Shown: positions 16,778-25,988 of the stretch, in pieces
How positions within the stretch are numbered: the first letter of the stretch is position 1
How the letters are laid out: each line of letters begins with the position of its first letter
Assembly (NCBI RefSeq): GCF_022829585.1
Contig: NZ_JAKSYC010000094.1
Location: 1-43,062 of the forward strand
Length of the DNA: 43,062 nt
Direction: 5' to 3'
From: Methylobacterium sp. J-026
Lineage (GTDB): Bacteria; Pseudomonadota; Alphaproteobacteria; Rhizobiales; Beijerinckiaceae
Position numbers and translations under genes: made by a program
The notes under the pieces: model-generated
Seen by the model: only the letters and a program-made list of their open reading frames with translations
Told to the model about the DNA's origin: nothing
Databases searched by the model: none

Positions 16778-17530
16778 ATGACGCCTCAATTCTGGCTGTG
16801 GCTGGGCTTTGCCGGCATGGCGGCGGGGGCCGCGGTGATCCTGCTCCTGGCCAAGCGACGGACACCGACGGAAGAAGCCGACGGGATCATCCACGGGATC
16901 GTGCCGATCATCGCGGCCTGCTCCTACTTCGCCATGGCGACAGGGCAGGGAAGCCTCGTCCTCCCCGCCGGCCCCGACGCGGCCGAGGCGGCGCGCCAGT
17001 TCTACTTCGCGCGCTACATCGACTGGACCTTCACCACGCCCCTGCTGCTCGTCGGCCTCGCGCGGACCGCGATGCATTCCGGGATGCGCCGGTCGGCCGT
17101 CGTCTGGGGGCTGATCGGCTCCGACCTGATCATGATCGTGACCGCCCTGGCCTTCGGCCTGTCCGACGCCGCCGCGGTGAAGTGGACGTGGTTCACCATC
17201 TCCTGCGGCGCGTTCGTGGCCGTGTTCTACGGGATCTTCGTGCAGCTGCGCGAGGAGAATGCCGCCGAACGGGCCGACGTGCGGGCCGCCTTCCTGCGCA
17301 ACGCCATATTCCTCACCGGGGTCTGGTGCGCCTATCCCGTCGTGCTGCTCGTCGGCCAGGACGGCCTCGGCTTCCTGTCGCCGACCGTCGCCCTGGCGGT
17401 GATCGCCATTCTCGATCTGACCGCCAAGGTCGCCTACGGCATCATGGCGACCCTGGAGACGACCCGCGCCGTCGACCGCGATCTCACGGACGGGCGCGCC
17501 GAGGCCCGGCCGCTGCGCCGGGCGGCCTGA
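16778..17530 (+). CDS. DTG-type light-driven proton pump rhodopsin
   Basis: This 250-residue seven-helix retinal protein pumps protons out across the inner membrane on illumination. Helix C reads RYIDWTFTTPLLLVG: Asp82 (proton acceptor, bacteriorhodopsin D85), Thr86 (T89) and Gly93 in place of the usual carboxylic donor (D96), hence DTG. The retinal Lys217 is in ILDLTAKVAYG, with Asp213 as second counterion. Helix B has His39 (IIHGIVP), which aligns with T46 next to the donor site; in described DTG pumps this histidine is proposed to replace the donor. Leu90 at the tuning position suggests green absorption. The C-terminus is short, charged and cytosolic. The ribosome binding site is weak (ACGAGA). 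Five bases separate it from the retinal-forming enzyme gene, so both are one operon. Confidence 0.95.
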   Translation: MTPQFWLWLGFAGMAAGAAVILLLAKRRTPTEEADGIIHGIVPIIAACSYFAMATGQGSLVLPAGPDAAEAARQFYFARYIDWTFTTPLLLVGLARTAMHSGMRRSAVVWGLIGSDLIMIVTALAFGLSDAAAVKWTWFTISCGAFVAVFYGIFVQLREENAAERADVRAAFLRNAIFLTGVWCAYPVVLLVGQDGLGFLSPTVALAVIAILDLTAKVAYGIMATLETTRAVDRDLTDGRAEARPLRRAA

Positions 17531-17535
17531 CCCGG

Positions 17536-18465
17536 ATGGCGGCCCGGTCATCCGTCCTCCTCCCCGGGGAGGCGGCTAGCCCGGGCCGCCATCACGCGCA
17601 TGCCTGGGGAGCCCGGCTGCTCCACGGCGCCGGTGCGCTCGTCGCGCTGGGGCTCGCCGCCTCGGCCTTCCTCCCGCGCGAGGCCTCCTGGCTCGTGGCG
17701 CTGACGGTGGTGATCGCCCTCGGGGTTCCCCACGGCGCCCTCGACGGCGCGGTGGCGGCGCCGCTGCTGCGCCCCCGCTACGGGCGGGCCTGGTTCGGGA
17801 TCTTCGCCGTCCCGTATCTCGGCCTCGCGGCCTTGGTCCTCCTGGCGTGGCAGGTCGCCCCCCTGGCTACCCTGGCGGGGTTCCTGGCTCTGTCGGTGCT
17901 GCATTTCGGCGCGGAGGATGCCGGCCCCGGCCGACCCTGGGAGGCCCTCGTGCGCGGCGGTCTGCCGGTCGCCCTGCCGGCGCTCCTGCACCCCGCGGCG
18001 ACGGCGGGGATCTTCGCGGTCGTCGCACGGACGCCGATGCCGCAGCTGCCCGCCTGGTGGTCGGTCGCGGCCTGGCTCTGGCTCGCCCTGGCGGCGATCT
18101 GGATCCTCACGCACCGGGCGGTGCCGGCCGTGCGCATCGAGATGACGATCCTGGCGGCGGCCTTCGCGGTGCTGCCACCCCTGACGGCCTTCACCCTGTA
18201 CTTCGTCGGCCTCCACGGCCCCCGGCACATGCAAGCGCTGGTGCGCGACCCAGGGCGGGCGCCCGGCGTCGATACGATGCGGCGCGCCGTCCGCGCCGCG
18301 CTGCCCGTCTTCGCGTTGACCCTCCTCCTCGGCGCGGGCCTCTGGCCCCTCTACGCCGCCGGCGCGTCCGATGCGGCGTCCAACCTGCTGACGGTGACGC
18401 TCCAGATGCTGTCCGCCCTGACCGTGCCGCACATGCTTCTCGACCGCATCGCGGCCCGGCACTGA
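17536..18465 (+). CDS. blh: Beta-carotene 15,15'-dioxygenase, Brp/Blh family
   Basis: The 309-residue integral membrane protein splits beta-carotene into two molecules of retinal, the chromophore of the rhodopsin encoded just upstream. The family's conserved histidines are present on predicted membrane helices: His66 in VPHGALDG, His123 in LHFGAED, His227 and His231 in LHGPRHMQ and His299 in VPHMLLD, which bind the catalytic iron. About eight hydrophobic segments span the chain. ATG 17536-17538 comes five bases after the rhodopsin stop, with no strong ribosome binding site, suggesting coupled translation. No beta-carotene biosynthesis genes are nearby, so the substrate must come from elsewhere in the genome. 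A hairpin at 18479-18496 follows. Confidence 0.92.
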   Translation: MAARSSVLLPGEAASPGRHHAHAWGARLLHGAGALVALGLAASAFLPREASWLVALTVVIALGVPHGALDGAVAAPLLRPRYGRAWFGIFAVPYLGLAALVLLAWQVAPLATLAGFLALSVLHFGAEDAGPGRPWEALVRGGLPVALPALLHPAATAGIFAVVARTPMPQLPAWWSVAAWLWLALAAIWILTHRAVPAVRIEMTILAAAFAVLPPLTAFTLYFVGLHGPRHMQALVRDPGRAPGVDTMRRAVRAALPVFALTLLLGAGLWPLYAAGASDAASNLLTVTLQMLSALTVPHMLLDRIAARH

Positions 18466-18874
18466 GACGGGTCCTGGGTTCGGCCGGGCGGCCGAAACAC
18501 CGCGGCGCCATTCGTCCGCGCGTGCCCGCGGGAAATCCGCCTGGGACAAGCGCAATCCGCCCGGAGCCGGGCCCGATTCGGGGGCGGCGGCGGGGTGCCG
18601 TCTGCGCGGTCGACAACCTAGCGGAGCAGGCCTATCTGCAACCCAGGCTTGTGGAATTTTATAACCTGCGATAGCCTCGCCCGCGTCGTCCAGGGCCGAT
18701 CGTGCTCGATGGAGCCGTTGCGCCGATCAGCGCGGCCTCGGGCGGTCGGCATCGGGTTGGTCCTGCAGGTTGTGCCGATCGGGTGAAGTTTTCGCGATCA
18801 GGTTGCTGCCGAAAACCGATTTTTAATCATCAGAAGTTGTAATCAGGGTCGTAATTGCCGCCCTGGTTGTGACA
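18466..18874. other. Gene-free region before the adhesin gene
   Basis: It contains a hairpin after blh and then about 370 bases that turn distinctly AT-richer at 18640-18670 and 18785-18850. That suggests a promoter and regulatory region for the adhesin. No clear promoter boxes or reading frame were found. Confidence 0.45.
18479..18496 (+). terminator. Hairpin ending the rhodopsin-blh operon
   Basis: TTCGGCCG and CGGCCGAA are perfect 8-base arms around GG, starting 14 bases after the blh stop. The stem is GC-rich but lacks a T-tract. Confidence 0.45.
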
Positions 18875-21800
18875 ATGCCCGGATCTCCTGGACCCTCCTC
18901 CCGTCGAGACATCGCGGCCGTCCGATCGTGTGGTCGGACCAGATGGCTCCTCGCCCTCGCCGTGTCGTCGATCAGCCTCACCGCCCGCTTCGGTGTCGGC
19001 GATGCCCGGGCGCAATCCAGCTCACTGGTCAATGTCTGTGCCGGGCTCGGCGTGACCCTGCCGCACCTCCAGGGCCCGAGTCCGATCACCGCGCCGTTCA
19101 GCCTCGTGACCGGACTGACCACGACGCTCAATGGATTGGTCGACACCATCAACCAGGGCGTGGTCACCCCGCTCTCCGATACCACCCTCCGGGTCGGCGT
19201 CCTGGATGCGAACGGCAATCTCGTCAGCGTCGCCAGTCCCGGCGGCTGCAACCTGAGCGCGTCGAGCCTGACGCTCGACAGCAGCAAGGGGTTGTCGCTC
19301 GGCGGGGGCCGGATCGGCGGCCTCGGAGATACCGCCGGCCAAGCCGCGCGCGCGGGCGAAGTTTCGGCGATCGCCCTCGGCGACGGGAGCCAGACGGCGG
19401 TGGGCAGCGCGAACGCGGTGGCGCTCGGCGCGCAGGCGACGGCGAGCGGCAGTAACGCGATCGCGATCGGGCTGCGCGGGAGTGTCGCCGGCACGGATGC
19501 GATCGCCATCGGGACCGATGCGAACAGCTCCGCTCTGGCCGGATTGAGCCTCGGTGCGCGCAGCGCGGCCAGCGTCGCCGGAGCCGTTGCCCTGGGGAGC
19601 GGCGCGGTGGCCGACCGCCTCGGCCTGAACGGCGGGTCGGAGGCCTTCAGCGGGCTCAGCGTCGGATCGAGCGCGGGCGCCGTGTCGGTTGGGGCGGCCG
19701 GCGCCGAGCGGCAGATCACCAACGTCGCCGGTGGCACGCAGGCCACCGATGCCGTCAACCTGCGCCAGCTCTCGGCCGTCGGCGGCAACCTGGCGGCCGG
19801 CATCGGGGGCGGGGCCAGGTTCGACACGGCCACTGGCCTGTTCACGGCGCCGAGCTTCACGATCCAGGGGAGCACCTACGGCACGGTCGGCGGCGCGCTC
19901 GGCGCGCTCGATCTCCGCGTGTCGGGGAATGGCACGGCGATCTCCGCGGCGACCACCGATCTGCAGCAGCTGCAGAGCCAGGTTGCCGCGCTGCCGAACC
20001 TCGTCCAGCAGGATGCGGTCACGCGCACGATCACCGTCGGGAAGACGGCCGACGGCGGCTTGGTCAGCATCGCGGGCTCGGCGGGGGATCGGCGTCTGAC
20101 CGGCGTGAGCGCCGGGACGGGCGCCAACGATGCCGTCAACCTGACCCAGCTGCGCAGTGCCGGCACGACGGTCGCCGCCTCCCTGGGGGCGGGGGCCGGT
20201 TTCAATCCGGCGACGGGGGCCTATCAGGCGCCGAACTACACCGTCGCGGGATCGTCCTACACCTCGGTCGACCGCGCGATCGGCGCCCTCGACACGCTCT
20301 CGGTGCAGTACGTGCCCGGCACGTCGGGGGCGGCCACGAACGCGGTCGACTTCAGCAAGGGCGGCGCCCTCGGCCCGGTGACCTTGCGCGGCGTCGCGCC
20401 GGGATCCCTGGCGGCGGGCTCCAGCGAGGCCGTGAACGGCGGTCAGCTCCAGAGCACGAACCAGCAGGTCGCGACCAACACCGCCAGCATCTCGGTGCTG
20501 CAGAATGCCTTCAGCACGAGCGCGATCGGGATCCTGGCACAGGATCCGGTCACCCATACGATCACGGTCGGGGCGGCCACGGGCGGGACCCTGCTCAACG
20601 TCGCCGGCACGGCGGGCGACCGGCGTCTCACCGGCGTTGCAGCGGGCACCAGCACCAACGACGCGGTCAACGTCGGACAGCTGAGCGCGGCCCTGACGGT
20701 CGCGACCGGCAGCGCGGCGGCCCTGGCGGCGAGCAACCCGGCCGGCGCGGCGCTTCCCGCCACGGGCGGCGCGGACGCCGTGGCGGTCGGGTACGGCGCA
20801 TCGGCGGCGGCCGCGCGCTCGGTTGCCATCGGCAGCGGATCCGTCGCGACGGAGGCCGATACCGTCTCGGTGGGGGCCGTCGGAGCGGAGCGCCGGGTGG
20901 TCAACGTGGCCAATGGCACCGTGGCGTCCGGATCGACCGATGCCGTCAACGGCGGGCAGCTCTACGCGGTCGATCAGCGGGTGACCGCGGTGTCGGACGC
21001 GCTCACCGGGCTGCGCGGCAGCCTCGACGACGGCACCGTCGGCCTCGTCCGGCAGAACCCCGCGACCCGCATTCTCACGGTCGGTGCGGCCACGGACGGG
21101 ACCGTACTCAACGTGAGCGGCACGGCGGGCAATCGCCGGATCACCGGCGTGGCGGCCGGCGTCGCGGGCAGCGACGCCGTCAACCTCGACCAGCTGAACG
21201 CGGTGCTGACCGGCGGCGGAACGCCGGGCGCCACCGTGCCCCTGGCCGCCAGCAACCAGGCGGGCCTCGGAGCGCCGGCCGCGTCCGGGCGCGACGCCCT
21301 CGCCATCGGCCCTGGCGCATCGGCGACCGCGAGCCGGTCCATCGCGATCGGGAGCGGTTCGGTCGCGGATCAGGCGGACACGCTGTCCGTGGGACAGGTC
21401 GGCGCGGAGCGGCGCATCGTCAACGTGGCGGCCGGGACCGTGTCGAGCGGCTCGACGGATGCGGTCAACGGCGGCCAATTGTTCGGCGCCACCGCGCAGG
21501 TGGCCGCCGCGCTCGGCGGCGGCGCCCGCGTCGATGGCCAGACCGGTCGCTGGACGGCCCCGACCTATACCATCCGCGGCAGCGGCTATTCCGATGTCGG
21601 AAGCGCCCTGAACGCGGTCGATGCCGCCCTGACCGGCAACGCCGGCCAGATCGCCGCCGTCACGCAGCAAGTCGCGGTCCTGCAGAATGCCGGAGGCGGC
21701 GCCCGGCTCGTGCAGCAGACGAGCGCCGGCGGGGCCGTGACCGTCGCCAGCCAGGTCGGCAGCCGTGTGCTCACCGTGTCCGGAACCGACGGCCCGCGCA

Positions 21801-22930
21801 CGATCAGCGGCGTTGCGAACGGGCAGGCTGCGGGCGACGCCGTGAATCTCGGCCAGCTCAACGCCGCGGCGCAGACGCTCGACGCCGCGATCCAGGATTT
21901 TCCCGTGCGCGCCAACAACGCCCGCGGTGCGGCCCCGCCGGTGGCGGCCGGGGCGGATTCCTACGCGAGCGGCTACGGTGCGGCGGCCCTGGGCGCGGCG
22001 AGCGTCGCGGTCGGCTCATCCGCTTCGGCCCAGGGCTCCGGCGCCACGGCGACCGGATCCGGCAGCGCCGCCAGCGGCAGCGACAGCGCGGCCTACGGCC
22101 AGGGCAGCCAGGCGACGGCCTCGGCGACCACCGCGATCGGGACCGGAGCCCAGGCGACCTATGCCGGCGCGACCGCGATCGGCTACGGGGCGACGGCCAC
22201 CGCCGACCCGACCACGGCCGTCGGCTACAGGGCGGCCGCCAGCGGCAACGAGGCCTCGGCGTTCGGCGCCTATGCCAGCGCGACGGCCGAGAATGCGACC
22301 GCCCTCGGGCGTTCGGCCAGCGCGACCGGGTCCGGCGCGACCGCGGTGGGCGTCGATGCACGGGCCCAGGGGACCGGCTCGGTGGCCGTCGGGCAGGGCG
22401 CCCAGGCCGCGCACGACAACGCGGTCGCGCTCGGCGCGGGCGTGGCCACCACCCGGGCCAACCAGGTGGCGATCGGCGCGTCCAGCCAGACCTACACCCT
22501 CGCCGGGCTCGCCTCGGCCCAGAGCCTCGCCACGCAAGCGGGGCCGACCGGCTTCGTGACCACGGACGCGAGCGGGAACCTCGCGGCGTCGAGCTTCGGC
22601 CCGGCGAACCTCGACGCGATGAACGGGCGGATCGGCACTCTGGAGGCGAGCGTCGCCGGTCTGCAGAGCGCCACGCTGCAACTCCAACGCGATGTCCGCA
22701 GCGCGTTCCAGGGCACGGCCATCGCGCTGGCCCTCTCCGGAGCGGTCCTGCCGGAAGGCAAGGCGTATGCGGTCTCGGCGAATTTCGGCACCTATCGGGG
22801 ACAGGGTGCTTTCGGCGCGGCGGGCACGGCCCGGATCGGCGACAACCTCTACGCCTCCGGGGGCATCGGTTTCGCCGTCAACGGGCCGAGCAACATCGGC
22901 GGACGGGGCGGGATCACCCTGGCGTGGTGA
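18875..22930 (+). CDS. YadA-like trimeric autotransporter adhesin
   Basis: The 1351-residue surface adhesin forms trimers with each chain giving one third of the outer-membrane pore. A signal peptide (RTRWLLALAVSSISL..., cleavage near ARA-QS, about residue 47) is followed by YadA-head repeats (SNAIAIG, TDAIAIG), several stalk connectors of the type TDAVNLRQL/TDAVNGGQL, then a second head array (about residues 1015-1210, e.g. TTAIGTGAQAT). A short coiled coil precedes the C-terminal beta-barrel anchor (last 75 residues, ending GGITLAW, with the terminal aromatic needed for Bam insertion). A module is duplicated at 20552-21484. ATG 18875 or an overlapping GTG at 18869 could start it; neither has a good ribosome binding site. 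It probably mediates attachment to plant or abiotic surfaces. Confidence 0.93.
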   Translation: MPGSPGPSSRRDIAAVRSCGRTRWLLALAVSSISLTARFGVGDARAQSSSLVNVCAGLGVTLPHLQGPSPITAPFSLVTGLTTTLNGLVDTINQGVVTPLSDTTLRVGVLDANGNLVSVASPGGCNLSASSLTLDSSKGLSLGGGRIGGLGDTAGQAARAGEVSAIALGDGSQTAVGSANAVALGAQATASGSNAIAIGLRGSVAGTDAIAIGTDANSSALAGLSLGARSAASVAGAVALGSGAVADRLGLNGGSEAFSGLSVGSSAGAVSVGAAGAERQITNVAGGTQATDAVNLRQLSAVGGNLAAGIGGGARFDTATGLFTAPSFTIQGSTYGTVGGALGALDLRVSGNGTAISAATTDLQQLQSQVAALPNLVQQDAVTRTITVGKTADGGLVSIAGSAGDRRLTGVSAGTGANDAVNLTQLRSAGTTVAASLGAGAGFNPATGAYQAPNYTVAGSSYTSVDRAIGALDTLSVQYVPGTSGAATNAVDFSKGGALGPVTLRGVAPGSLAAGSSEAVNGGQLQSTNQQVATNTASISVLQNAFSTSAIGILAQDPVTHTITVGAATGGTLLNVAGTAGDRRLTGVAAGTSTNDAVNVGQLSAALTVATGSAAALAASNPAGAALPATGGADAVAVGYGASAAAARSVAIGSGSVATEADTVSVGAVGAERRVVNVANGTVASGSTDAVNGGQLYAVDQRVTAVSDALTGLRGSLDDGTVGLVRQNPATRILTVGAATDGTVLNVSGTAGNRRITGVAAGVAGSDAVNLDQLNAVLTGGGTPGATVPLAASNQAGLGAPAASGRDALAIGPGASATASRSIAIGSGSVADQADTLSVGQVGAERRIVNVAAGTVSSGSTDAVNGGQLFGATAQVAAALGGGARVDGQTGRWTAPTYTIRGSGYSDVGSALNAVDAALTGNAGQIAAVTQQVAVLQNAGGGARLVQQTSAGGAVTVASQVGSRVLTVSGTDGPRTISGVANGQAAGDAVNLGQLNAAAQTLDAAIQDFPVRANNARGAAPPVAAGADSYASGYGAAALGAASVAVGSSASAQGSGATATGSGSAASGSDSAAYGQGSQATASATTAIGTGAQATYAGATAIGYGATATADPTTAVGYRAAASGNEASAFGAYASATAENATALGRSASATGSGATAVGVDARAQGTGSVAVGQGAQAAHDNAVALGAGVATTRANQVAIGASSQTYTLAGLASAQSLATQAGPTGFVTTDASGNLAASSFGPANLDAMNGRIGTLEASVAGLQSATLQLQRDVRSAFQGTAIALALSGAVLPEGKAYAVSANFGTYRGQGAFGAAGTARIGDNLYASGGIGFAVNGPSNIGGRGGITLAW
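20552..21484 (+). repeat. Two tandem copies of a ~415-bp head-stalk module inside the adhesin gene
   Basis: The segments at about 20552-20964 and 21067-21484 encode the same succession: ITVGAAT/LTVGAAT, GTAGDRRLTG/GTAGNRRITG, a DAVN..QL connector, an AxxxxGxxAPAA-type linker, a SIAIGSGSV head repeat, VGAERR, and STDAVNGGQL. They differ at many positions, so the duplication is old. A third, partial copy of the first part lies near 20025-20150. Confidence 0.65.
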
Positions 22931-22941
22931 CGCTCCCGCGG

Positions 22942-22976
22942 GCCGGCCGTCGGAGCCGCGGGTTCCGATGGCCGGC
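22942..22976 (+). terminator. Terminator hairpin after the adhesin gene
   Basis: A 13-bp stem with a single G-T pair (22942-22954 with 22964-22976) surrounds a 9-base loop, 11 bases after the adhesin stop. No T-tract follows, but stem length and position make a terminator likely. Confidence 0.55.
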
Positions 22977-22979
22977 GTG

Positions 22980-23000
22980 AATACAACTATAACCTGTATT
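22980..23000 (+). promoter_or_regulatory. Inverted repeat AATACA-N9-TGTATT upstream of the GGDEF-EAL gene
   Basis: Perfect 6-base arms (22980-22985 and 22995-23000) flank nine bases in an AT-rich patch, 52 bases before the MHYT-GGDEF-EAL start codon. The spacing and position suit a dimeric regulator site overlapping the promoter. The regulator is unknown. Confidence 0.35.
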
Positions 23001-23051
23001 AACCCCTTGCGCGATAGCTTCCTGCGCCTCTCCTGCACAGGGCGAAGATCG

Positions 23052-25901
23052 ATGTACCGAGCTTTCGCCTGCCTGGCCCATGAGCACGCCGCCTGGACGG
23101 TTCCGCTCGCGGTTCTGATCTGCTGGTTCTCCTGCCAGACCGTCCTGCGCCTGTTCCAGCAGGCCCGCGAAGCGAGAGGCCGCGCGCGTGCCGGCTGGCT
23201 GGGCGCGGCGAGCCTCGCGGCGGGCAGCGGCATCTGGAGCACGCATTTCATCGCGATGCTCGGCTACGATCCCGGCATCGGCGTCGGTTACGATCTGACC
23301 ACGACCCTCACCTCGCTGGCGATCGCGATCACGGTGACCTTCGTCGCCCTTGCCCTGGCCCAGCATCGCGACCGGTTCGTCGGCACGATCGTGGCCGGTC
23401 TCGTGCTCAGCGCGGGCATCGCGGCGATGCACTTCACCGGCATGCTGGGCATCCGCCTGCCCGGCCGCTTCGTCTGGTCGGTTCCCGTCGTCGCCACCGC
23501 CCTGGCCGTCAGCGCTATGTTCTCGTGCGCCGCGCTGTTCGTGGCCGCACACTCTGGGACGCGCCGGCCCCACGTCTGGGCCGCCACCCTGCTGACATGC
23601 GCCGTCGGCGGTCTCCACTTCCTCGCCATGGGGGCCGTGCGGGTCGTGCCCGATCCGAGCCTCGGCGCGGGCCCCGAGAGCCTCCCCCGCGGCGCGCTGG
23701 CTCTGGGCGTCGCCGCGGTCATGCTCGTGGTCGTCGCGTTCTGCGGGCTGGCGCTCCTCGCCGAGCGCCTGCACCGCAGCAACGGCGCCTTGCGCGAGCG
23801 CGAGATCCTCCTGTCCGAGAAGACGGACCTGCTCAACGCCATCCTGGAGACCATGGACCAGGGGCTGATGATGGTCGACGCGCAGAAGGTGGTCCGGGTC
23901 TGCAACGAGCGCGCGATCGGCCTGCTCGGCCTGCCCGCCCCGATGATGCGGGGGCAGCCGACCTTCGCGGCGGTGCGCGACTTTCAGCTCGCGCAGCAGG
24001 ATTTCGCCAAGTCGGGCCCCGACCTGCGCCAGTGGGTGGCGCGGAGCGGCCTCGAACTGGCCGCCCACACCTATGAACGCGAGCGGCCGAACGGGACCGT
24101 GCTGGAGATCCGAACCGTCCCGCTCCCCGCGGGCGGGGTGGTCCGGACCTACACCGACATCACCGCGCGCAAGCAGGCCGAGCGCCGCATCGCCGAGAGC
24201 GAGGAGCGGCTCGCCCTCGCACTCGACGCGGGCAGCGACGGTCTCTGGGACTGCGATCTGACGACCGGGACGGCGTGGTCGTCGGAGCGCTGGTGGGGCA
24301 TGCTCGGCTACGCCCCGGGCGAGCTGGACAGCCACGCCCGCACCTGGCGTGCGCTGCTTCATCCCGAGGATGCCCTGCGCGCCCAGCACGCCCTCGACGA
24401 TCATCTGAGCGGGCACACGCCGCTGTTCGAATGCGAGCACCGCCTGCGGCGCAAGGACGGGTCCTGGGCCTGGCTGATGACGCGCGGCCGGATCGTCGCC
24501 CGCGATCCGGCCGGCACGCCCCTGCGCTTCGTCGGGACCCAGATCGACATCAGCGCCCGCAAGGAAGCCCAGGCGCAGCTCGCCCACATGGCCCATCACG
24601 ACGCCCTGACCGGGCTGCCGAACCGCACCCTGTTCCACGAGTGCCTCAACCGGAGACTCGCCGAGATCGGGCATTTCGGCGGCCGCTGCGCGGTCCTGTG
24701 CCTGGACCTCGACCGCTTCAAGGCGGTCAACGACACCCTCGGGCATGGGGCGGGCGACGCGTTCCTGCGGGCGATCACCCAGCGCCTGCGGTCGACGCTG
24801 CAGGCCGAGGACACGGTCGCCCGATTGGGGGGCGATGAGTTCGCGATCCTGCTGGGCGGCACCCGCGGGCTGGAGGACGTCGCGGGTTTAGTCGAGCGCC
24901 TCATCGCGGCGGTCCAGGTGCCGATCGCCTTCGGGGAGCACCGGATGCAGGTCGGCCTGAGCGTCGGCATCGCGTTCGCGCTGGATCACGGTGCCGGCGG
25001 CGAGGACGTGCTCAAATGCGCCGATCTCGCCCTCTACTGCGCCAAGGCCGAGGGGCGGAACACCTTCCGGTTCTTCGACGCGATGATGGATGCCGCGGCC
25101 GCCGAGCGGCGCATGATCGAGCGCGATCTTCGGCACGCGATCGAGCATGACGAACTCACCCTGTACTACCAGCCGCAGCTCCGGGCGGATACGCGCGATC
25201 TCCTCGGCTTCGAGGCCCTGGTGCGCTGGGTGCATCCGGTGCGCGGCCTCGTCTCCCCGGCCGACTTCGTCCCGATCGCCGAGGAGAACGGCCTGATCCT
25301 TCCGTTGGGGGAGTGGGTCCTGCGCGCGGCCTGCCGCGAGGCGGCGCGCTGGTCGGGAGTCCTGAAGGTGGCGGTCAACCTCTCGCCGCGCCAGTTCCAG
25401 CAGACCGACCTGCCCGAACGCGTGCTGGCGATCCTGACGGAGACGGGCCTGTCCCCCGACCGCCTGGAGCTGGAGGTGACGGAATCGCTGATCATCGACG
25501 ATACGGCGCGGGCGCAGTCCATCCTGCGGCGCCTGAAGGAGTTCGGGATCCGGATCGCGATCGACGATTTCGGCACCGGATACTCCTCCCTCGCCGCACT
25601 CCAGGCGTTCCCCTTCGACAAGATCAAGATCGACCGGTCCTTCGTGGGCCGTCTCGAAGAGAGTGCGCAGGCGGCCGTGATCGTGCGGGCGGTCCTGGGC
25701 CTCGGGCGCAGCCTCGGGATGAAAGTGGTGGCCGAAGGCGTCGAGACCGAGGCGCAGATGCGCTTCCTGGCCGATGCGTCCTGCGACGAGGTCCAGGGTT
25801 TCCTGATCGGGCGACCGCAGCCGATCACGGTCTGGACCGGCAGCGCCTACGACCCCCGGCTCGAACCGCGCGCGCGGGCTCTCGTCTCGGACGCCGCCTG
25901 A
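23052..25901 (+). CDS. MHYT-PAS-PAS-GGDEF-EAL cyclic-di-GMP protein
   Basis: The 949-residue inner-membrane protein has an MHYT sensor domain (residues 1-250) with its three repeats THFIAM (64-69), MHFTGM (126-131) and LHFLAM (188-193), which are proposed to bind copper and sense a gas such as oxygen or NO. Two PAS domains (about 265-385 and 395-515) follow, then GGDEF (about 520-680, intact GGDEF near 594) and EAL (about 700-940; GFEALVRW near 719, DDFGTGYSS near 837). Both catalytic motifs look intact, so it could make and break c-di-GMP. The inhibitory RxxD site before GGDEF is missing (QAED instead). ATG 23052-23054 has AGGG upstream. It follows the adhesin gene and may control attachment. 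Confidence 0.93.
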   Translation: MYRAFACLAHEHAAWTVPLAVLICWFSCQTVLRLFQQAREARGRARAGWLGAASLAAGSGIWSTHFIAMLGYDPGIGVGYDLTTTLTSLAIAITVTFVALALAQHRDRFVGTIVAGLVLSAGIAAMHFTGMLGIRLPGRFVWSVPVVATALAVSAMFSCAALFVAAHSGTRRPHVWAATLLTCAVGGLHFLAMGAVRVVPDPSLGAGPESLPRGALALGVAAVMLVVVAFCGLALLAERLHRSNGALREREILLSEKTDLLNAILETMDQGLMMVDAQKVVRVCNERAIGLLGLPAPMMRGQPTFAAVRDFQLAQQDFAKSGPDLRQWVARSGLELAAHTYERERPNGTVLEIRTVPLPAGGVVRTYTDITARKQAERRIAESEERLALALDAGSDGLWDCDLTTGTAWSSERWWGMLGYAPGELDSHARTWRALLHPEDALRAQHALDDHLSGHTPLFECEHRLRRKDGSWAWLMTRGRIVARDPAGTPLRFVGTQIDISARKEAQAQLAHMAHHDALTGLPNRTLFHECLNRRLAEIGHFGGRCAVLCLDLDRFKAVNDTLGHGAGDAFLRAITQRLRSTLQAEDTVARLGGDEFAILLGGTRGLEDVAGLVERLIAAVQVPIAFGEHRMQVGLSVGIAFALDHGAGGEDVLKCADLALYCAKAEGRNTFRFFDAMMDAAAAERRMIERDLRHAIEHDELTLYYQPQLRADTRDLLGFEALVRWVHPVRGLVSPADFVPIAEENGLILPLGEWVLRAACREAARWSGVLKVAVNLSPRQFQQTDLPERVLAILTETGLSPDRLELEVTESLIIDDTARAQSILRRLKEFGIRIAIDDFGTGYSSLAALQAFPFDKIKIDRSFVGRLEESAQAAVIVRAVLGLGRSLGMKVVAEGVETEAQMRFLADASCDEVQGFLIGRPQPITVWTGSAYDPRLEPRARALVSDAA

Positions 25902-25938
25902 GCAGGCCTCTGCGGGATATCGAGGGATTCGGGATGAG

Positions 25939-25955
25939 CCCGCAGCCGGTGCGGG
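25939..25955. terminator. Candidate shared terminator between convergent genes
   Basis: CCCGCA and TGCGGG pair around a 5-base loop between the GGDEF-EAL and CheB-CheR genes. The stem is only 6 bp and has no T-tract. Confidence 0.3.
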
Positions 25956-25988
25956 GGCGCAGACGGGATCGGATCACGTCCGGGACGA

